Of a stretch of DNA of 50,581 nt, positions 42,201 to 50,581 are shown piece after piece. Under the pieces are notes generated by a model. The model had not been told where the DNA came from. It saw only the letters and a list, made by a program, of their open reading frames with translations, and searched no databases. The stretch comes from an uncultured Porphyromonas sp. (GTDB lineage Bacteria > Bacteroidota > Bacteroidia > Bacteroidales > Porphyromonadaceae). The first letter of the stretch is position 1. Each line of letters starts with the position of its first letter. A program made the translations under genes and the position numbers. The DNA lies in NCBI RefSeq assembly GCF_905372525.1, contig NZ_CAJPPN010000014.1, forward strand, positions 1 through 50,581, given 5' to 3'.

Positions 42201-42794
42201 ATGCTAGTAAATGAGATATTCTATAGCCTGCAGGGCGAGGGACTGAATATGGGGAGAGCCTCTATATTCATCCGTCTGAGCAAGTGCAACCTCAGCTGTA
42301 GCTTCTGCGACACCGAGTACGAGAGTGGCTCAGAGATGAGCCTAGAGGAGCTGCGGGATCATATCGCTCAGTGGCCCTGCCGACGGATCATCTGGACGGG
42401 AGGCGAGCCAACCCTACAGCTAACCGATGAGGTCGTCGCCTACTTCAAAGCTCTGGGCTATCATCAGTCTATCGAGACCAACGGTACCCGCCGCCCTCCC
42501 CATGGGCTGGACTACATCACCTGCAGCCCGAAGAAGGAGGCTATGCGCCTACTGCACCGCAACTTCCCCGACGGTGTGGGAGAGTTTCGCTTCCCCATAG
42601 GTCAGGACATAGACCTCCCCCCGAGTATCGAGGAGCTCCCACCAGCCGAAGCCTACCTCCTCAGCCCTATCTTCGTGGGGAGGGATCAGGGCGAAGTCGA
42701 TCCCACCGCTGTAGCCCTCTGCGTAGACTATATCCTCCAGCATCCTGAGTGGCGACTCAGCCTACAGGTACACAAGCTCATCCACATCCCCTAG
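42201..42794 (+). CDS. queE: 7-carboxy-7-deazaguanine synthase
   Basis: The 197-residue radical-SAM protein has the C-x3-C-x2-C iron-sulphur motif in KCNLSCSFCDTEYES. FYSLQGEGLNMGRASIFIRL is the typical QueE N-terminus, IIWTGGEPTLQ is the SAM-binding GGEP, and SIETNGTR follows. It forms the ring contraction step of queuosine precursor synthesis. Other queuosine genes are not in the window. It is the first gene of a pair with the PorE-like gene, 5 bases downstream. Confidence 0.95.
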   Translation: MLVNEIFYSLQGEGLNMGRASIFIRLSKCNLSCSFCDTEYESGSEMSLEELRDHIAQWPCRRIIWTGGEPTLQLTDEVVAYFKALGYHQSIETNGTRRPPHGLDYITCSPKKEAMRLLHRNFPDGVGEFRFPIGQDIDLPPSIEELPPAEAYLLSPIFVGRDQGEVDPTAVALCVDYILQHPEWRLSLQVHKLIHIP

Positions 42795-42799
42795 AGCCC

Positions 42800-44845
42800 A
42801 TGCACCGCACACGTATCATCCCCTTGCTCCTCCTTGGGTGGGCACTCATGGTCACTAGCTGTAGCCCTCGCCTAGAGCGGGAGGCTGAGCACGCTGAGCG
42901 ACGAGGGGAGTACCATCGTGCAGCAGAGCTCTACCGAAGACTCTACACCAAGACACCAGCTAAGCAGGCGAGTGAGCGGGCACGCCTTGCCTTTCGTGCC
43001 GGGGAGAACGCTCGTCGTACCCGAGCCTTTGCCTCTGCCCACACGAGCTACCTCGCAGCCCTGCGTCACCACTACCCTGATAGTCTTCTGCTCCTACGTC
43101 TCAGTGAGACTTCGCTGGGGGTGGGTGCCCCCGAACAAGCCAGAGCCTTCGCTCTACGCTACCTTAGCCATGACTCCACGAGTAGGGAGGTTCGTCGTAT
43201 ACTGGAGAGCGCAAGCCTCGCCCTCAGCCACCCCCCAAGCACCGCAGCGCACTCTATATATAAGGTAGAGCGAGCAGGCCACCTCTCCTCCACCCGTAGC
43301 GACTACGGCATTGCCTATTCGCCCGAGGGGAAGACAGTCTATCTGACGAGCACCCGCCCCCTCGGGGGATCCCCCAAGAGCTCAAGCCCGATCACCGGGG
43401 AGGGGCTAGGTCGGATCTACGTCCTGAGACAAGGAGCGAACGGGATCTGGGAGCGACGACTAGATACCCTTGCTGGCCTTGGGCATCCCCAGGCTGACCT
43501 CGGGACTCCCACCCTTAGCCCCGACGGTCGTACGATGTACCTCACCCTAGCAGAGCAGGGAGGAGAAGGAGTACACACGGCTAGGATCTACCGATCCACA
43601 CTAGGGATGGAGGGACGATGGAGTGAGGCCGAGCCCGTCGAGCTCCTCTCGGACAGCACGGTACTCGTGGCACACCCCTCGCTTAGCCCCTCGGGACGAG
43701 TGCTCTTCTTCGTCTCTGACCTCACCTCAGGCAAGGGAGGTAAGGATCTCTACCGAGTAGAGCTAGTAGATGGCATCCCAGGGGCTCTCTACAACCTAGG
43801 AGCAGAGGTCAATACCCCCAGCGACGAACTCTACCCATACGCCGTCTCAGACAGCCTACTCTACTTCGCCTCCGATGGGCATGTAGGGCTTGGGGGACTT
43901 GATATATATCGGGCACAGCTCCTGCCGAGTGGTCGCTATGAGGTCACACACCTCCCCGCCCCGATCAATAGCCCCGCAGATGACTATGGCCTAGCCCCCG
44001 CCCCTCGGGTCAGCGAACTTGATCCTACGGGTAGACTGCTGGAGGTAGGCTTCCTAGCCTCGTCCCGTGATGACCAGCGTGGTCGCCCTCACCTCTATCG
44101 CTTCGAGCGAGCACGGATAGAGACCCTCATCGAGGGGCTTGTCCTAGACCGAGAGGGCTACCCGATCCCAGGAGCTACCCTTCGTCTAGTGGGCAATACC
44201 GCCGAGGATCAGATACGTGCCGTCACGACCGATACCGAGGGGAGCTATAGACTAGGTGCCTCCGCCGACATCGACTACGTGATGCTCGCCTCTGCCCCCG
44301 GTTACCTCAATCAGTACGTGCGCCTGCACACCGACCCATCAGACAGCAGTGAGGTCTACACCGTGGACTTCTACCTGACGAGTCGTGAGACTACGGAGCA
44401 GCTACGTGAGCTCTACTACGCCTTCGACTCTGCCGAGATCCTCCCCGAGAGTACCCCCGCACTCGAGGTCTTACTGAGGCTACTAGAGGATAACCCCGAG
44501 GTGGTGATCGAGCTGACCGCCCATGCCGATCGTATCGGGTCGGATAACTACAACACCGCACTCTCGGAGCGACGCGCACGCGCTGTCCTCTCCTACCTCA
44601 CAGCCCGAGGCATCGCAGAGGGGCGACTGCGCTCACGAGGCTATGGGAAGAGTCATCCCTTCGTGGTGACTCGGCGAGTGGCAGAGGAGCATCCCTTCCT
44701 AGAGGTAGGACAAGCTCTTGACGAAGGCTTCATCGCCACCCTTCCCGAGGAGCAACAAGCCGTATGTGATGCCCTCAACCGTCGCACCGAGCTACGTGTC
44801 CTGCCTGCCCGTGAGCCCTCGGGGGATGAGGGCATGGGGATATAG
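42800..44845 (+). CDS. porE: PorE-like outer-membrane lipoprotein (TPR, beta-propeller, CRD, OmpA)
   Basis: The start at 42800 (MHRTRIIPLLLLGWALMVTS) gives a lipoprotein signal with Cys21, so the in-frame ATG at 42749 is rejected. The 681 residues hold a TPR-like helical region (about 25-140), PD40/WD40 propeller repeats (SPEGKTVYLTSTRPL, SPDGRTMYLTLAEQG, SPSGRVLFFVSDLTS), a carboxypeptidase-regulatory-like domain (GLVLDREGYPIPGATLRLVG) and an OmpA domain (ITAHADRIG-like ELTAHADRIGSDNYNTALSE). This order is that of PorE, a type IX secretion component anchored to peptidoglycan. Ortholog status is inferred from domain order alone. Confidence 0.8.
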   Translation: MHRTRIIPLLLLGWALMVTSCSPRLEREAEHAERRGEYHRAAELYRRLYTKTPAKQASERARLAFRAGENARRTRAFASAHTSYLAALRHHYPDSLLLLRLSETSLGVGAPEQARAFALRYLSHDSTSREVRRILESASLALSHPPSTAAHSIYKVERAGHLSSTRSDYGIAYSPEGKTVYLTSTRPLGGSPKSSSPITGEGLGRIYVLRQGANGIWERRLDTLAGLGHPQADLGTPTLSPDGRTMYLTLAEQGGEGVHTARIYRSTLGMEGRWSEAEPVELLSDSTVLVAHPSLSPSGRVLFFVSDLTSGKGGKDLYRVELVDGIPGALYNLGAEVNTPSDELYPYAVSDSLLYFASDGHVGLGGLDIYRAQLLPSGRYEVTHLPAPINSPADDYGLAPAPRVSELDPTGRLLEVGFLASSRDDQRGRPHLYRFERARIETLIEGLVLDREGYPIPGATLRLVGNTAEDQIRAVTTDTEGSYRLGASADIDYVMLASAPGYLNQYVRLHTDPSDSSEVYTVDFYLTSRETTEQLRELYYAFDSAEILPESTPALEVLLRLLEDNPEVVIELTAHADRIGSDNYNTALSERRARAVLSYLTARGIAEGRLRSRGYGKSHPFVVTRRVAEEHPFLEVGQALDEGFIATLPEEQQAVCDALNRRTELRVLPAREPSGDEGMGI

Positions 44846-44910
44846 CCATAGTACGCTCCCCGGCACTCCCGTGATAGTAGCTGTATCGTGAATGATCACA
44901 GCTAGATACA

Positions 44911-44942
44911 TTTGGAGTGATAGAGATATTTACGTACCTTTG
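44911..44942 (+). promoter_or_regulatory. Consensus promoter of the rpsF operon
   Basis: TTTG (44911-44914) and TACCTTTG (44935-44942) match both elements exactly with a 20-base spacer, 38 bases before the rpsF ATG. Confidence 0.85.
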
Positions 44943-44979
44943 CGCCCGATAATTTTAACTCTCATAATAGTAACGAGAA

Positions 44980-45309
44980 ATGAATAACTACGAAACCGTT
45001 TTCATTCTTACTCCCGATTTATCTGAAGCTCAGGTAAAGGAAGCGGTCGCAAAGTTCGTTGATGTACTCAAGGGCGAAGGCGCTGAGATCGTGAACGAAG
45101 AGAACTGGGGGCTCAAGAAGCTCGCCTACCCCATCGCCAAGAAGTCTACGGGCTACTATCAGTTCCTAGAGTTCCAGGCTCAGCCTGAGACGATCGCTAC
45201 GCTAGAGACGCAGTTCCGTCGCGACGAGAATGTCCTTCGATTCCTGACCTTCCGTCAGGACAAGTTCGCTCACGCATACGCTGAGAAGAGAAGAAGCCGT
45301 AAGGCATAA
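44980..45309 (+). CDS. rpsF: Ribosomal protein S6
   Basis: The 109-residue protein begins MNNYETVFILTPDLSEAQVK and has ENWGLKKLAYPIAKKSTGYY and FRRDENVLRFLTF, all typical of S6. It binds S18 and 16S rRNA in the platform of the small subunit. First gene of the S6-S18-L9 operon. Confidence 0.97.
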   Translation: MNNYETVFILTPDLSEAQVKEAVAKFVDVLKGEGAEIVNEENWGLKKLAYPIAKKSTGYYQFLEFQAQPETIATLETQFRRDENVLRFLTFRQDKFAHAYAEKRRSRKA

Positions 45310-45334
45310 CCCACCCAAAGACAAGGCAAAGAAA

Positions 45335-45604
45335 ATGGCTGCATCAACAGAAGTACGCTACCTTACCCCCCTTACGGTAGATAGCAAGAAGAAGAAGTAC
45401 TGCCGCTTCAAGAAGAGCGGTATCAAGTATATCGACTACAAGGATCCCGAGTTCCTCAAGCGTTTCCTTAACGAACAGGGCAAGATCCTCCCACGTCGCA
45501 TCACCGGCACCAGCCTCAAGTTCCAGCGCCGTGTAGCTCAGGCCGTCAAGCGTGCTCGTCACCTGGCTCTGCTACCCTACGTAACGGACAACATGGCTAA
45601 GTAA
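45335..45604 (+). CDS. rpsR: Ribosomal protein S18
   Basis: The 89-residue basic protein contains KKKYCRFKKSGIKYIDYKDP, FLKRFLNEQGKILPRRITGT and KRARHLALLPYV, the full S18 pattern. It lies 25 bases after rpsF and pairs with S6 in the ribosome. Confidence 0.97.
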   Translation: MAASTEVRYLTPLTVDSKKKKYCRFKKSGIKYIDYKDPEFLKRFLNEQGKILPRRITGTSLKFQRRVAQAVKRARHLALLPYVTDNMAK

Positions 45605-45659
45605 GGCACCGCCCCTTACACGAATAAGTAAAGAATAAACCCAGAGGAGACAGAATACA

Positions 45660-46187
45660 ATGGAAGTTATTTTGAAAGAAGACGTAGTCGGTCTCGGCTA
45701 CAAGGACGATATCGTCACGGTAAAGAACGGCTACGGTCGCAACTTTCTAATCCCCACAGGCAAGGCTATCATCGCTACTGAAGCAGCGAAGAAGATCCTA
45801 GCTGAAAACCTTCGCCAGCGTGCTCACAAGATCGCCGCTATCAAGAAGGAGGCTGAGGAACGCTCAAAGAAGTACGAAGGTGTACGCCTCTCCATCACAA
45901 CTCATACCAACGTAGCTACGGGTAGCCTCTATGGCTCCGTAACCGCTGCTGAGATCGCTGAGGAGCTCGCTAAGCTAGGTCTAGAGACCGAGCGTAAGCT
46001 GATCTTCATCAAGACGATCAAGGAGATCGGTAACTACACCGCTACGGTACGTCTGCACAAGGAGGTAGCTATCGAGATCCCCGTAGAGGTGCTCTCTGAT
46101 GCTCCTAAGGCAGAGAAGAAGGCTGAGGAGCCTAAGGCTGAAGAAGCTCCCGCAGCACCTGCTGAGGAAGTAGCCGAAGAGGCCTAA
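45660..46187 (+). CDS. rplI: Ribosomal protein L9
   Basis: The 175-residue protein starts MEVILKEDVVGLGYKDDIVT with the RNA-binding KNGYGRNFLIPTGKA, then a long helix and a C-terminal domain (GSVTAAEIAEELAKLGLETE). It exceeds the about 150 residues of E. coli L9 by an Ala/Glu/Lys tail after residue 148, often seen in Bacteroidota. Last gene of the operon, followed by a strong terminator. Confidence 0.97.
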   Translation: MEVILKEDVVGLGYKDDIVTVKNGYGRNFLIPTGKAIIATEAAKKILAENLRQRAHKIAAIKKEAEERSKKYEGVRLSITTHTNVATGSLYGSVTAAEIAEELAKLGLETERKLIFIKTIKEIGNYTATVRLHKEVAIEIPVEVLSDAPKAEKKAEEPKAEEAPAAPAEEVAEEA

Positions 46188-46207
46188 GCTCAACAACGAC
46201 TAAGCGC

Positions 46208-46245
46208 ATGCGCCCTAGGATCTCGTCCGAGATCCTAGGGCGCAT
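46208..46245 (+). terminator. Terminator of the S6-S18-L9 operon
   Basis: A perfect 18-bp stem (46208-46225 with 46228-46245, arm ATGCGCCCTAGGATCTCG) lies 20 bases after the L9 stop. The loop is tight, so the innermost pairs probably open. TCCTTTCT follows. Confidence 0.85.
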
Positions 46246-46323
46246 TCCTTTCTCCCCATCACACTCCTCTCTCTCGGGATACCGTACGCTCGGGAGACAG
46301 TAAGGGTGGAGTATAGCGATAAC

Positions 46324-46370
46324 AAGCCAAGGGGGGGCTAGGCCATGTGGCCTAGCCCCCCTTGGCTTTT
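46324..46370. terminator. Second terminator, probably bidirectional
   Basis: A 20-pair stem with one extra G (46324-46344 with 46349-46368) around ATGT sits between the L9 operon and the converging tpx gene. The plus side runs into CTTTTCC. It can shield both genes from read-through. Confidence 0.75.
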
Positions 46371-46438
46371 CCTAGCCCCTACTGTAGAGTGACGCACAGT
46401 GTAGAGCTAGGCGTCTGTAGGAGCTGTGGTAGGCGAGC

Positions 46439-47086
46439 TTACTTCAGCACAGCGAGAGCGGCCTCGTAGTTAGGCTCATGCGTGAGCTCGGGGACGAGCT
46501 CGGTGTAGAGCACCTTCCCATGCTCATCGATGACGATGACGGCACGAGCGAGCAGGCCATAGAGAGGACCATCCTCCTGAAGGAGACCATAGCCATCGGT
46601 GAAGCAGTTGCAGCGGAAGGTAGACAGAGGGATGACCTTGTCCAGCCCCTCAGCCCCACAGAAGCGTGCCTGTGCGAAGGGGAGGTCCTTAGAGATGCAG
46701 AGTACGACGGTGTTGTCTAGCTTGGAAGCCTCGGCGTTGAAGCGACGTACGCTAGCAGCACATACCCCCGTGTCTACGCTGGGGAATACATTGAGGACGA
46801 CACGCTTGCCACGGTAGTCCTCTAGGTGTACATCGGTGAGGTCAGTCTTGGTACCCTTGAAGTTTGGGGCCTGTGTCCCTACGGCAGGGAGGTTACCATT
46901 GAGCTTTACGGTGAGGCTGTTCTTGAATGTTACGGTTGCCATTGTTTTATTACGATTAGGAGCCACTTTGAATCGTTGGCTCGGGTGAGTAGAGGGTGCT
47001 CTGCGCTGAGCGACTAGCGAAGTCGGGATCAGGAGCAGAGACAGTAAGAGAACAAGGCTCGCTCGGGTGTGGTTCGATAGCTTCAT
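46439..47086 (-). CDS. tpx: Thiol peroxidase, with a possible secreted long form
   Basis: The core from the internal ATG at 46942 (MATVTFKNSLTVKLNGNLPA) has 167 residues, the usual Tpx length. It carries the peroxidatic Cys61 in VDTGVCAASVRRF and the resolving Cys95 in ARFCGAEG (numbering of the short form). In the same frame a start at 47086 adds 48 residues with a clear signal peptide (SLVLLLSLLLIPTSLVAQ). The long start lies 11 bases after the mfd stop; the short one has an A-rich AATAAAACA leader. Either or both may be used. Tpx reduces hydrogen and lipid peroxides with thioredoxin. Confidence 0.9.
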   Translation of the reverse strand: MKLSNHTRASLVLLLSLLLIPTSLVAQRRAPSTHPSQRFKVAPNRNKTMATVTFKNSLTVKLNGNLPAVGTQAPNFKGTKTDLTDVHLEDYRGKRVVLNVFPSVDTGVCAASVRRFNAEASKLDNTVVLCISKDLPFAQARFCGAEGLDKVIPLSTFRCNCFTDGYGLLQEDGPLYGLLARAVIVIDEHGKVLYTELVPELTHEPNYEAALAVLK

Positions 47087-47097
47087 TGTTTTACGGG

Positions 47098-50000
47098 TTA
47101 GTTATTTGCCTCTGGCTTCCTCCGCCCCAGCACGTCCTCTAGGACGGCGATAGCAGAGGCGACAGAGGCGACATTATGAATACGGATGATATGACGATCG
47201 GCTCGCTGGACGAACTCGCAGCTACGGCTATTACGTGCGACGTACTCCAGTAGCCTACCGAAGGTATCGGAAGAATAGTAGGCACTCGTCGTATCGGCGA
47301 TGAGGTGTAGGCTCATAGAGCCCGCCTTGAGGACGACCTTCTCGATCCCGAGGTGGTGACCTAGGCGGCGAAGGCGGGGGATAAGGATAAGGGCACGAGC
47401 CGAGGGGGGGAGCTTACCAAAGCGGTCCTCCATACGCTCTCTGAAGGCCTCTAGCTCCCGATCCTCGCTGAGCCCATCGAGCTCTCGGTAGAGCAGAATA
47501 CGCTCTGCATCCTGAGGGACATAGTCCACTGGGAAGGAAAGCTCCAGATCGCTCTCCACCTGGGTCTCCACTACGAAGCGATCGGCCAGCTCCTCCCCGC
47601 CCTCCTGGCGATCATCGGTGGCATAGACGTGGGCGAACTCTCCGGCCTTGAGCTCCTGTATCGCTTCGGTAAAGACCTTCTGATAGGTCTCATAGCCCAT
47701 ATCGGTAATGAAGCCACTCTGCTCTGCACCGAGCACATTGCCCGCTCCTCGCTGGTCTAGGTCCTGCAGGGCGATCCGAATTCCACTACCTAGCTCGCTG
47801 AAGCTCTCTATGGCCACGAGTCGTCTGCGGGACTCCTCGGAGACCGTGTCCAGGGGGGGAGCGAGTAGGTAGCAGAAGGCCTTGCGGTCACTTCGCCCTA
47901 CCCGACCACGTAGCTGATGGAGTTCACTGAGTCCATAGTGATGGGCATCGTGGATGATGATGGTATTGGCATTGGGGACGTCGATACCATTCTCTATGAT
48001 CTTGGTCGCTACGAGGACGTCATACTCATGGTTCCCGAAGTCGATCAAGATCTGCTCCATTTCCTTCGGAGCGAGACGCCCGTGTGCCACGGCGATACGG
48101 GCATCAGGCACCTCTCTCTGGATGAGTGCAGCTAGGTTCTCTATATTACTAATACGGCTATTGACGCAGTACACCTGCCCATTGCGGCTCATCTCGAAGC
48201 CGATCGCCTCACGCAGTACCGAGGGAATAGCCTGCGTGAGGATCGTCTCCACGGGACGACGATTAGCTGGAGGTGTATTGAGGTTCGATAGATCCCGAGC
48301 CCCCATGAGTGAGAACTGCAGGGTACGTGGTATCGGAGTGGCACTCATCGCAAGGGTATCGACATTGACCTGGAGCTGACGAAGCTTCTCCTTGGTCGCC
48401 ACCCCAAACTTCTGCTCCTCGTCTATAATGAGTAGCCCTAGGTCGTGGAAGGCGACATCCTTGCTCGTCAGGCGGTGTGTCCCGATGATGATATCGATCT
48501 TCCCCTCACGGAGGTCACGTAGTATCTCCCTGAGCTCCTTAGTCGTGCGTGCTCGGGAGATATAGTCTACTCGGACGGGGAAGTCTCTTAGACGCTTGGA
48601 GAAGGTGCGGTAGTGCTGATAGGCCAGTACGGTCGTGGGGACAAGGAGGGCAACCTGCTTGCCATCGGTAGCAGCCTTGAAGGCAGCACGGACGGCGATC
48701 TCGGTCTTCCCGAAGCCTACGTCACCGCAGAGCAAGCGGTCCATAGGATAGGGGCGTTCCATATCGGCCTTTACTGCCGCTGTGGCCACAGCCTGGTCGG
48801 GTGTATCTTCGAAGGCAAACGAGGCCTCTAGTTCGTGCTGTAGGTAGCTGTCGGGGCTGAAGGCAAAGCCCTCACTCTCCCGACGCTGGGCATAGAGGCG
48901 GATCAGGTCTCGGGCGATGTCCTTGATCCGCTTCTTCGTACGGTCCTTGATCCGCTGCCAGGCTCCCGAGCCTACGGCACTCAGGGTTACCTCGGTCTGC
49001 TCCCCTCCCGTGCGGTAGTGGGAGAGCTTGTGTAGGCTATGGAGATTGACATAGATGGAGTCGTTATTGCGGTAGATGAGCTTGACGAACTCCTGAGTAC
49101 GTCCCTGCTGCTCCATCGTCACCAGCCCATCGAAGCGTCCGATACCATGGTCTGCGTGTACGACGAGATCTCCCCGCTGGAAGCTCTGCAGCTCCTTGAG
49201 CGAGAGGGTCACCTTACCCGCCGTCGCCTTATCACTACGTAGGCTGTACTTGTGATAGCGGTCGAAGAGCTCATGCTCCGTGAGCAAGACCCACCTATTA
49301 TCCTCGTCCACGAAGCCCTCATGGAGGGTCAGTGACGTACGCTGGGGCATCAACGCTTCGGGAAGGCGCCCGCTGAGGATGTCGGTCACTCGCTCATAGG
49401 CCGTGTCAGACCCTGCAGAGAGCCAGACGCTGTAGCCACCACTCTGCCACGAGCGGATCTGCTCACATAGGGCATCATAGTCCTTGTGGAAGAGGGGCTG
49501 AGCTGTGGTGTGAAAGACGAGGTCGGCATCTGTGCTATCGGCCACGAGCTCATACTGCGGTAGTGCAGCGAGCTCGGCGAGCAGGCTCTGGGGCTCCACT
49601 AAGGCTCGGCGTAGTGCCTCTAGGTCAGCAAAGCCCTCCCCATCCTGTAGGATCGGAGCCTCATCCCAGGTAGCCTCTAGGCGAGGCAGGAGGGCATTAC
49701 GTCCCTCGAGCGCTAGCTGCGTCCCCTCTGGCAGGAGGGAGAGGAGCGAAGCCCGCCCGCCCTCACTGCGAGCTAGGTCGGGACTCAATACCAGCTCCTG
49801 AAGGGTCTCTACTGACAGCTGGCTATCGACCTCAAATCGACGAAGGCTCTCCACCTCATCGTCAAAGAAGTCTAGGCGATAGGGGAGCTCGGAGGTAAAG
49901 GAATAGATATCGAAGATACTCCCTCGGATAGCGAACTGACCAGGCTCGTAGACGTAGTCCATACGCTCGAAGCCCCAGGAGAGGAGCTTGTCTCGCAGTT

Positions 50001-50514
50001 CGTCTCGATCTAGGAGCTCTCCCCGCTGGATGATGAAGGTATCCTCTGCCTGAGCCTCATCCCGAGGGACACTCTCGATCAAGGCCTCGGGATAGGTCAC
50101 GATGATAGGTAGGCGAGACTGACCTCGCTTGGCATCACTATATAAGCTACCCAGCACCATAGAGCGGAGGAGGGTACTAGCCTCATCCCGATGTCCATAG
50201 CGGATAGCACGGCGGTAAGCGGAGGGGAAGAAGAGGACTGCATCACTCCCCAGCAGTCCCTCTAGGTCGGCATACAGATAGCCTGCTCGCTCCTCATCCC
50301 TCATCAGCACGATGAGGGGAGCCGCATGCCTGAGACGAGCGAGCACAAGCGAGCGAGCAGAGCCTGCTAGGCCAGAGAGACGCATCCGCTTCCTCTCTGA
50401 GAGGGGATGCTCTAGCTGGGCTGCATGCTCATAGGATCCGTAGAGTAAGGGGGGAAGGAAGGCACCTTCCTTCGTAGGTAAATCAACCTGTTTCACACTA
50501 CGAAGATACGCCAT
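47098..50514 (-). CDS. mfd: Transcription-repair coupling factor
   Basis: The 1138-residue protein has all Mfd parts: N-terminal UvrB-like modules, the CarD-like RNA-polymerase-binding domain (FQRGDLVVHADHGIGRFDGL), Walker A in LLCGDVGFGKTEIAVRAAF, LLIIDEEQKFGV (DEEQ box), SATPIPRTLQFSLMGARDL, the QLRGRVGRSDRKAFCYLL motif VI/TRG region and the C-terminal TRCF domain. It removes stalled RNA polymerase at lesions and recruits excision repair. Tpx follows 11 bases downstream. The start at 50514 is the first ATG of the frame; bases 50515-50581 hold no other gene. Confidence 0.96.
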   Translation of the reverse strand: MAYLRSVKQVDLPTKEGAFLPPLLYGSYEHAAQLEHPLSERKRMRLSGLAGSARSLVLARLRHAAPLIVLMRDEERAGYLYADLEGLLGSDAVLFFPSAYRRAIRYGHRDEASTLLRSMVLGSLYSDAKRGQSRLPIIVTYPEALIESVPRDEAQAEDTFIIQRGELLDRDELRDKLLSWGFERMDYVYEPGQFAIRGSIFDIYSFTSELPYRLDFFDDEVESLRRFEVDSQLSVETLQELVLSPDLARSEGGRASLLSLLPEGTQLALEGRNALLPRLEATWDEAPILQDGEGFADLEALRRALVEPQSLLAELAALPQYELVADSTDADLVFHTTAQPLFHKDYDALCEQIRSWQSGGYSVWLSAGSDTAYERVTDILSGRLPEALMPQRTSLTLHEGFVDEDNRWVLLTEHELFDRYHKYSLRSDKATAGKVTLSLKELQSFQRGDLVVHADHGIGRFDGLVTMEQQGRTQEFVKLIYRNNDSIYVNLHSLHKLSHYRTGGEQTEVTLSAVGSGAWQRIKDRTKKRIKDIARDLIRLYAQRRESEGFAFSPDSYLQHELEASFAFEDTPDQAVATAAVKADMERPYPMDRLLCGDVGFGKTEIAVRAAFKAATDGKQVALLVPTTVLAYQHYRTFSKRLRDFPVRVDYISRARTTKELREILRDLREGKIDIIIGTHRLTSKDVAFHDLGLLIIDEEQKFGVATKEKLRQLQVNVDTLAMSATPIPRTLQFSLMGARDLSNLNTPPANRRPVETILTQAIPSVLREAIGFEMSRNGQVYCVNSRISNIENLAALIQREVPDARIAVAHGRLAPKEMEQILIDFGNHEYDVLVATKIIENGIDVPNANTIIIHDAHHYGLSELHQLRGRVGRSDRKAFCYLLAPPLDTVSEESRRRLVAIESFSELGSGIRIALQDLDQRGAGNVLGAEQSGFITDMGYETYQKVFTEAIQELKAGEFAHVYATDDRQEGGEELADRFVVETQVESDLELSFPVDYVPQDAERILLYRELDGLSEDRELEAFRERMEDRFGKLPPSARALILIPRLRRLGHHLGIEKVVLKAGSMSLHLIADTTSAYYSSDTFGRLLEYVARNSRSCEFVQRADRHIIRIHNVASVASAIAVLEDVLGRRKPEANN

Positions 50515-50581
50515 CTGACGTAAATTACTCTCCCCATCTTAGCTCTATCCGAGCCTCATCTCCCCCACCCCATCCCCCGAC

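Noticed and set aside
1..50581. CRISPR array
   Set aside because: The only tandem repeats are the coding 45-bp units and the 22-bp palindromic arrays, which lack unique spacers and cas genes.

Overview
Organism. The window looks like a chromosome segment of a Bacteroidota bacterium, most likely Porphyromonas or a close relative. Several start regions carry the Bacteroidota promoter pattern TTTG-N19-21-TAnnTTTG. The efflux operon order TolC / adaptor / RND pump / small PII-like protein resembles one I recall from P. gingivalis, and there is a PorE-like outer-membrane lipoprotein (TPR + beta-propeller + carboxypeptidase-regulatory-like domain + OmpA) as in type IX secretion organisms. GLPGLI-family proteins are also typical of the phylum. 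The species assignment is inference; no rRNA is present.

Layout. (1) Positions 1 to about 24,860 are most of a siphovirus-type (HK97-like) prophage whose left end lies outside the window. It starts inside a replication gene with a 15-residue tandem repeat. Then come a DnaC-like loader, a small cassette (hypothetical protein, lipoprotein, serine recombinase), a MazG-like pyrophosphatase, two small membrane proteins, a large tail-tip-like protein placed unusually far upstream, a nuclease, a possible sigma-like protein and an HNH endonuclease. A 758-base non-coding stretch follows. It holds a strongly structured RNA candidate with its own promoter and UUCG terminator, a convergent promoter, and G/C-tract repeats before the terminase genes. 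The late genes then run in the standard order terS, terL, portal, protease, capsid, connectors, tail tube, chaperone, tape measure, holin, endolysin, an unknown structural protein and a one-protein (u-) spanin. Two small minus-strand genes with a palindromic operator and a terminator/dyad-rich stretch close the prophage. No integrase or C1-type repressor is visible, so these should lie left of the window.

(2) Positions 24,934-50,514 are host chromosome: two GLPGLI paralogues, a small hypothetical gene, an amidohydrolase/M20 dipeptidase pair, enolase, a four-gene RND efflux operon, a periplasmic cyclophilin, a YitT-family membrane protein, an amidinotransferase-fold enzyme, queE-porE-like, the rpsF-rpsR-rplI ribosomal operon, and mfd followed by a thiol peroxidase with a possible second, secreted form.

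How it fits together. The prophage supplies replication (initiator plus loader), nucleotide-pool hygiene (MazG-like), packaging (HNH, TerS, TerL), head and tail assembly, and a three-layer lysis set (holin, M15 endolysin, u-spanin). The most interesting unexplained elements are the RNA candidate at 8564-8749, the recombinase cassette bounded by two copies of the dnaC 3' end, and two related GTGTACAC/GTATAC arrays, each about 220 bases upstream of a minus-strand start codon. A perfect 35-bp inverted repeat overlaps the cyclophilin stop codon.
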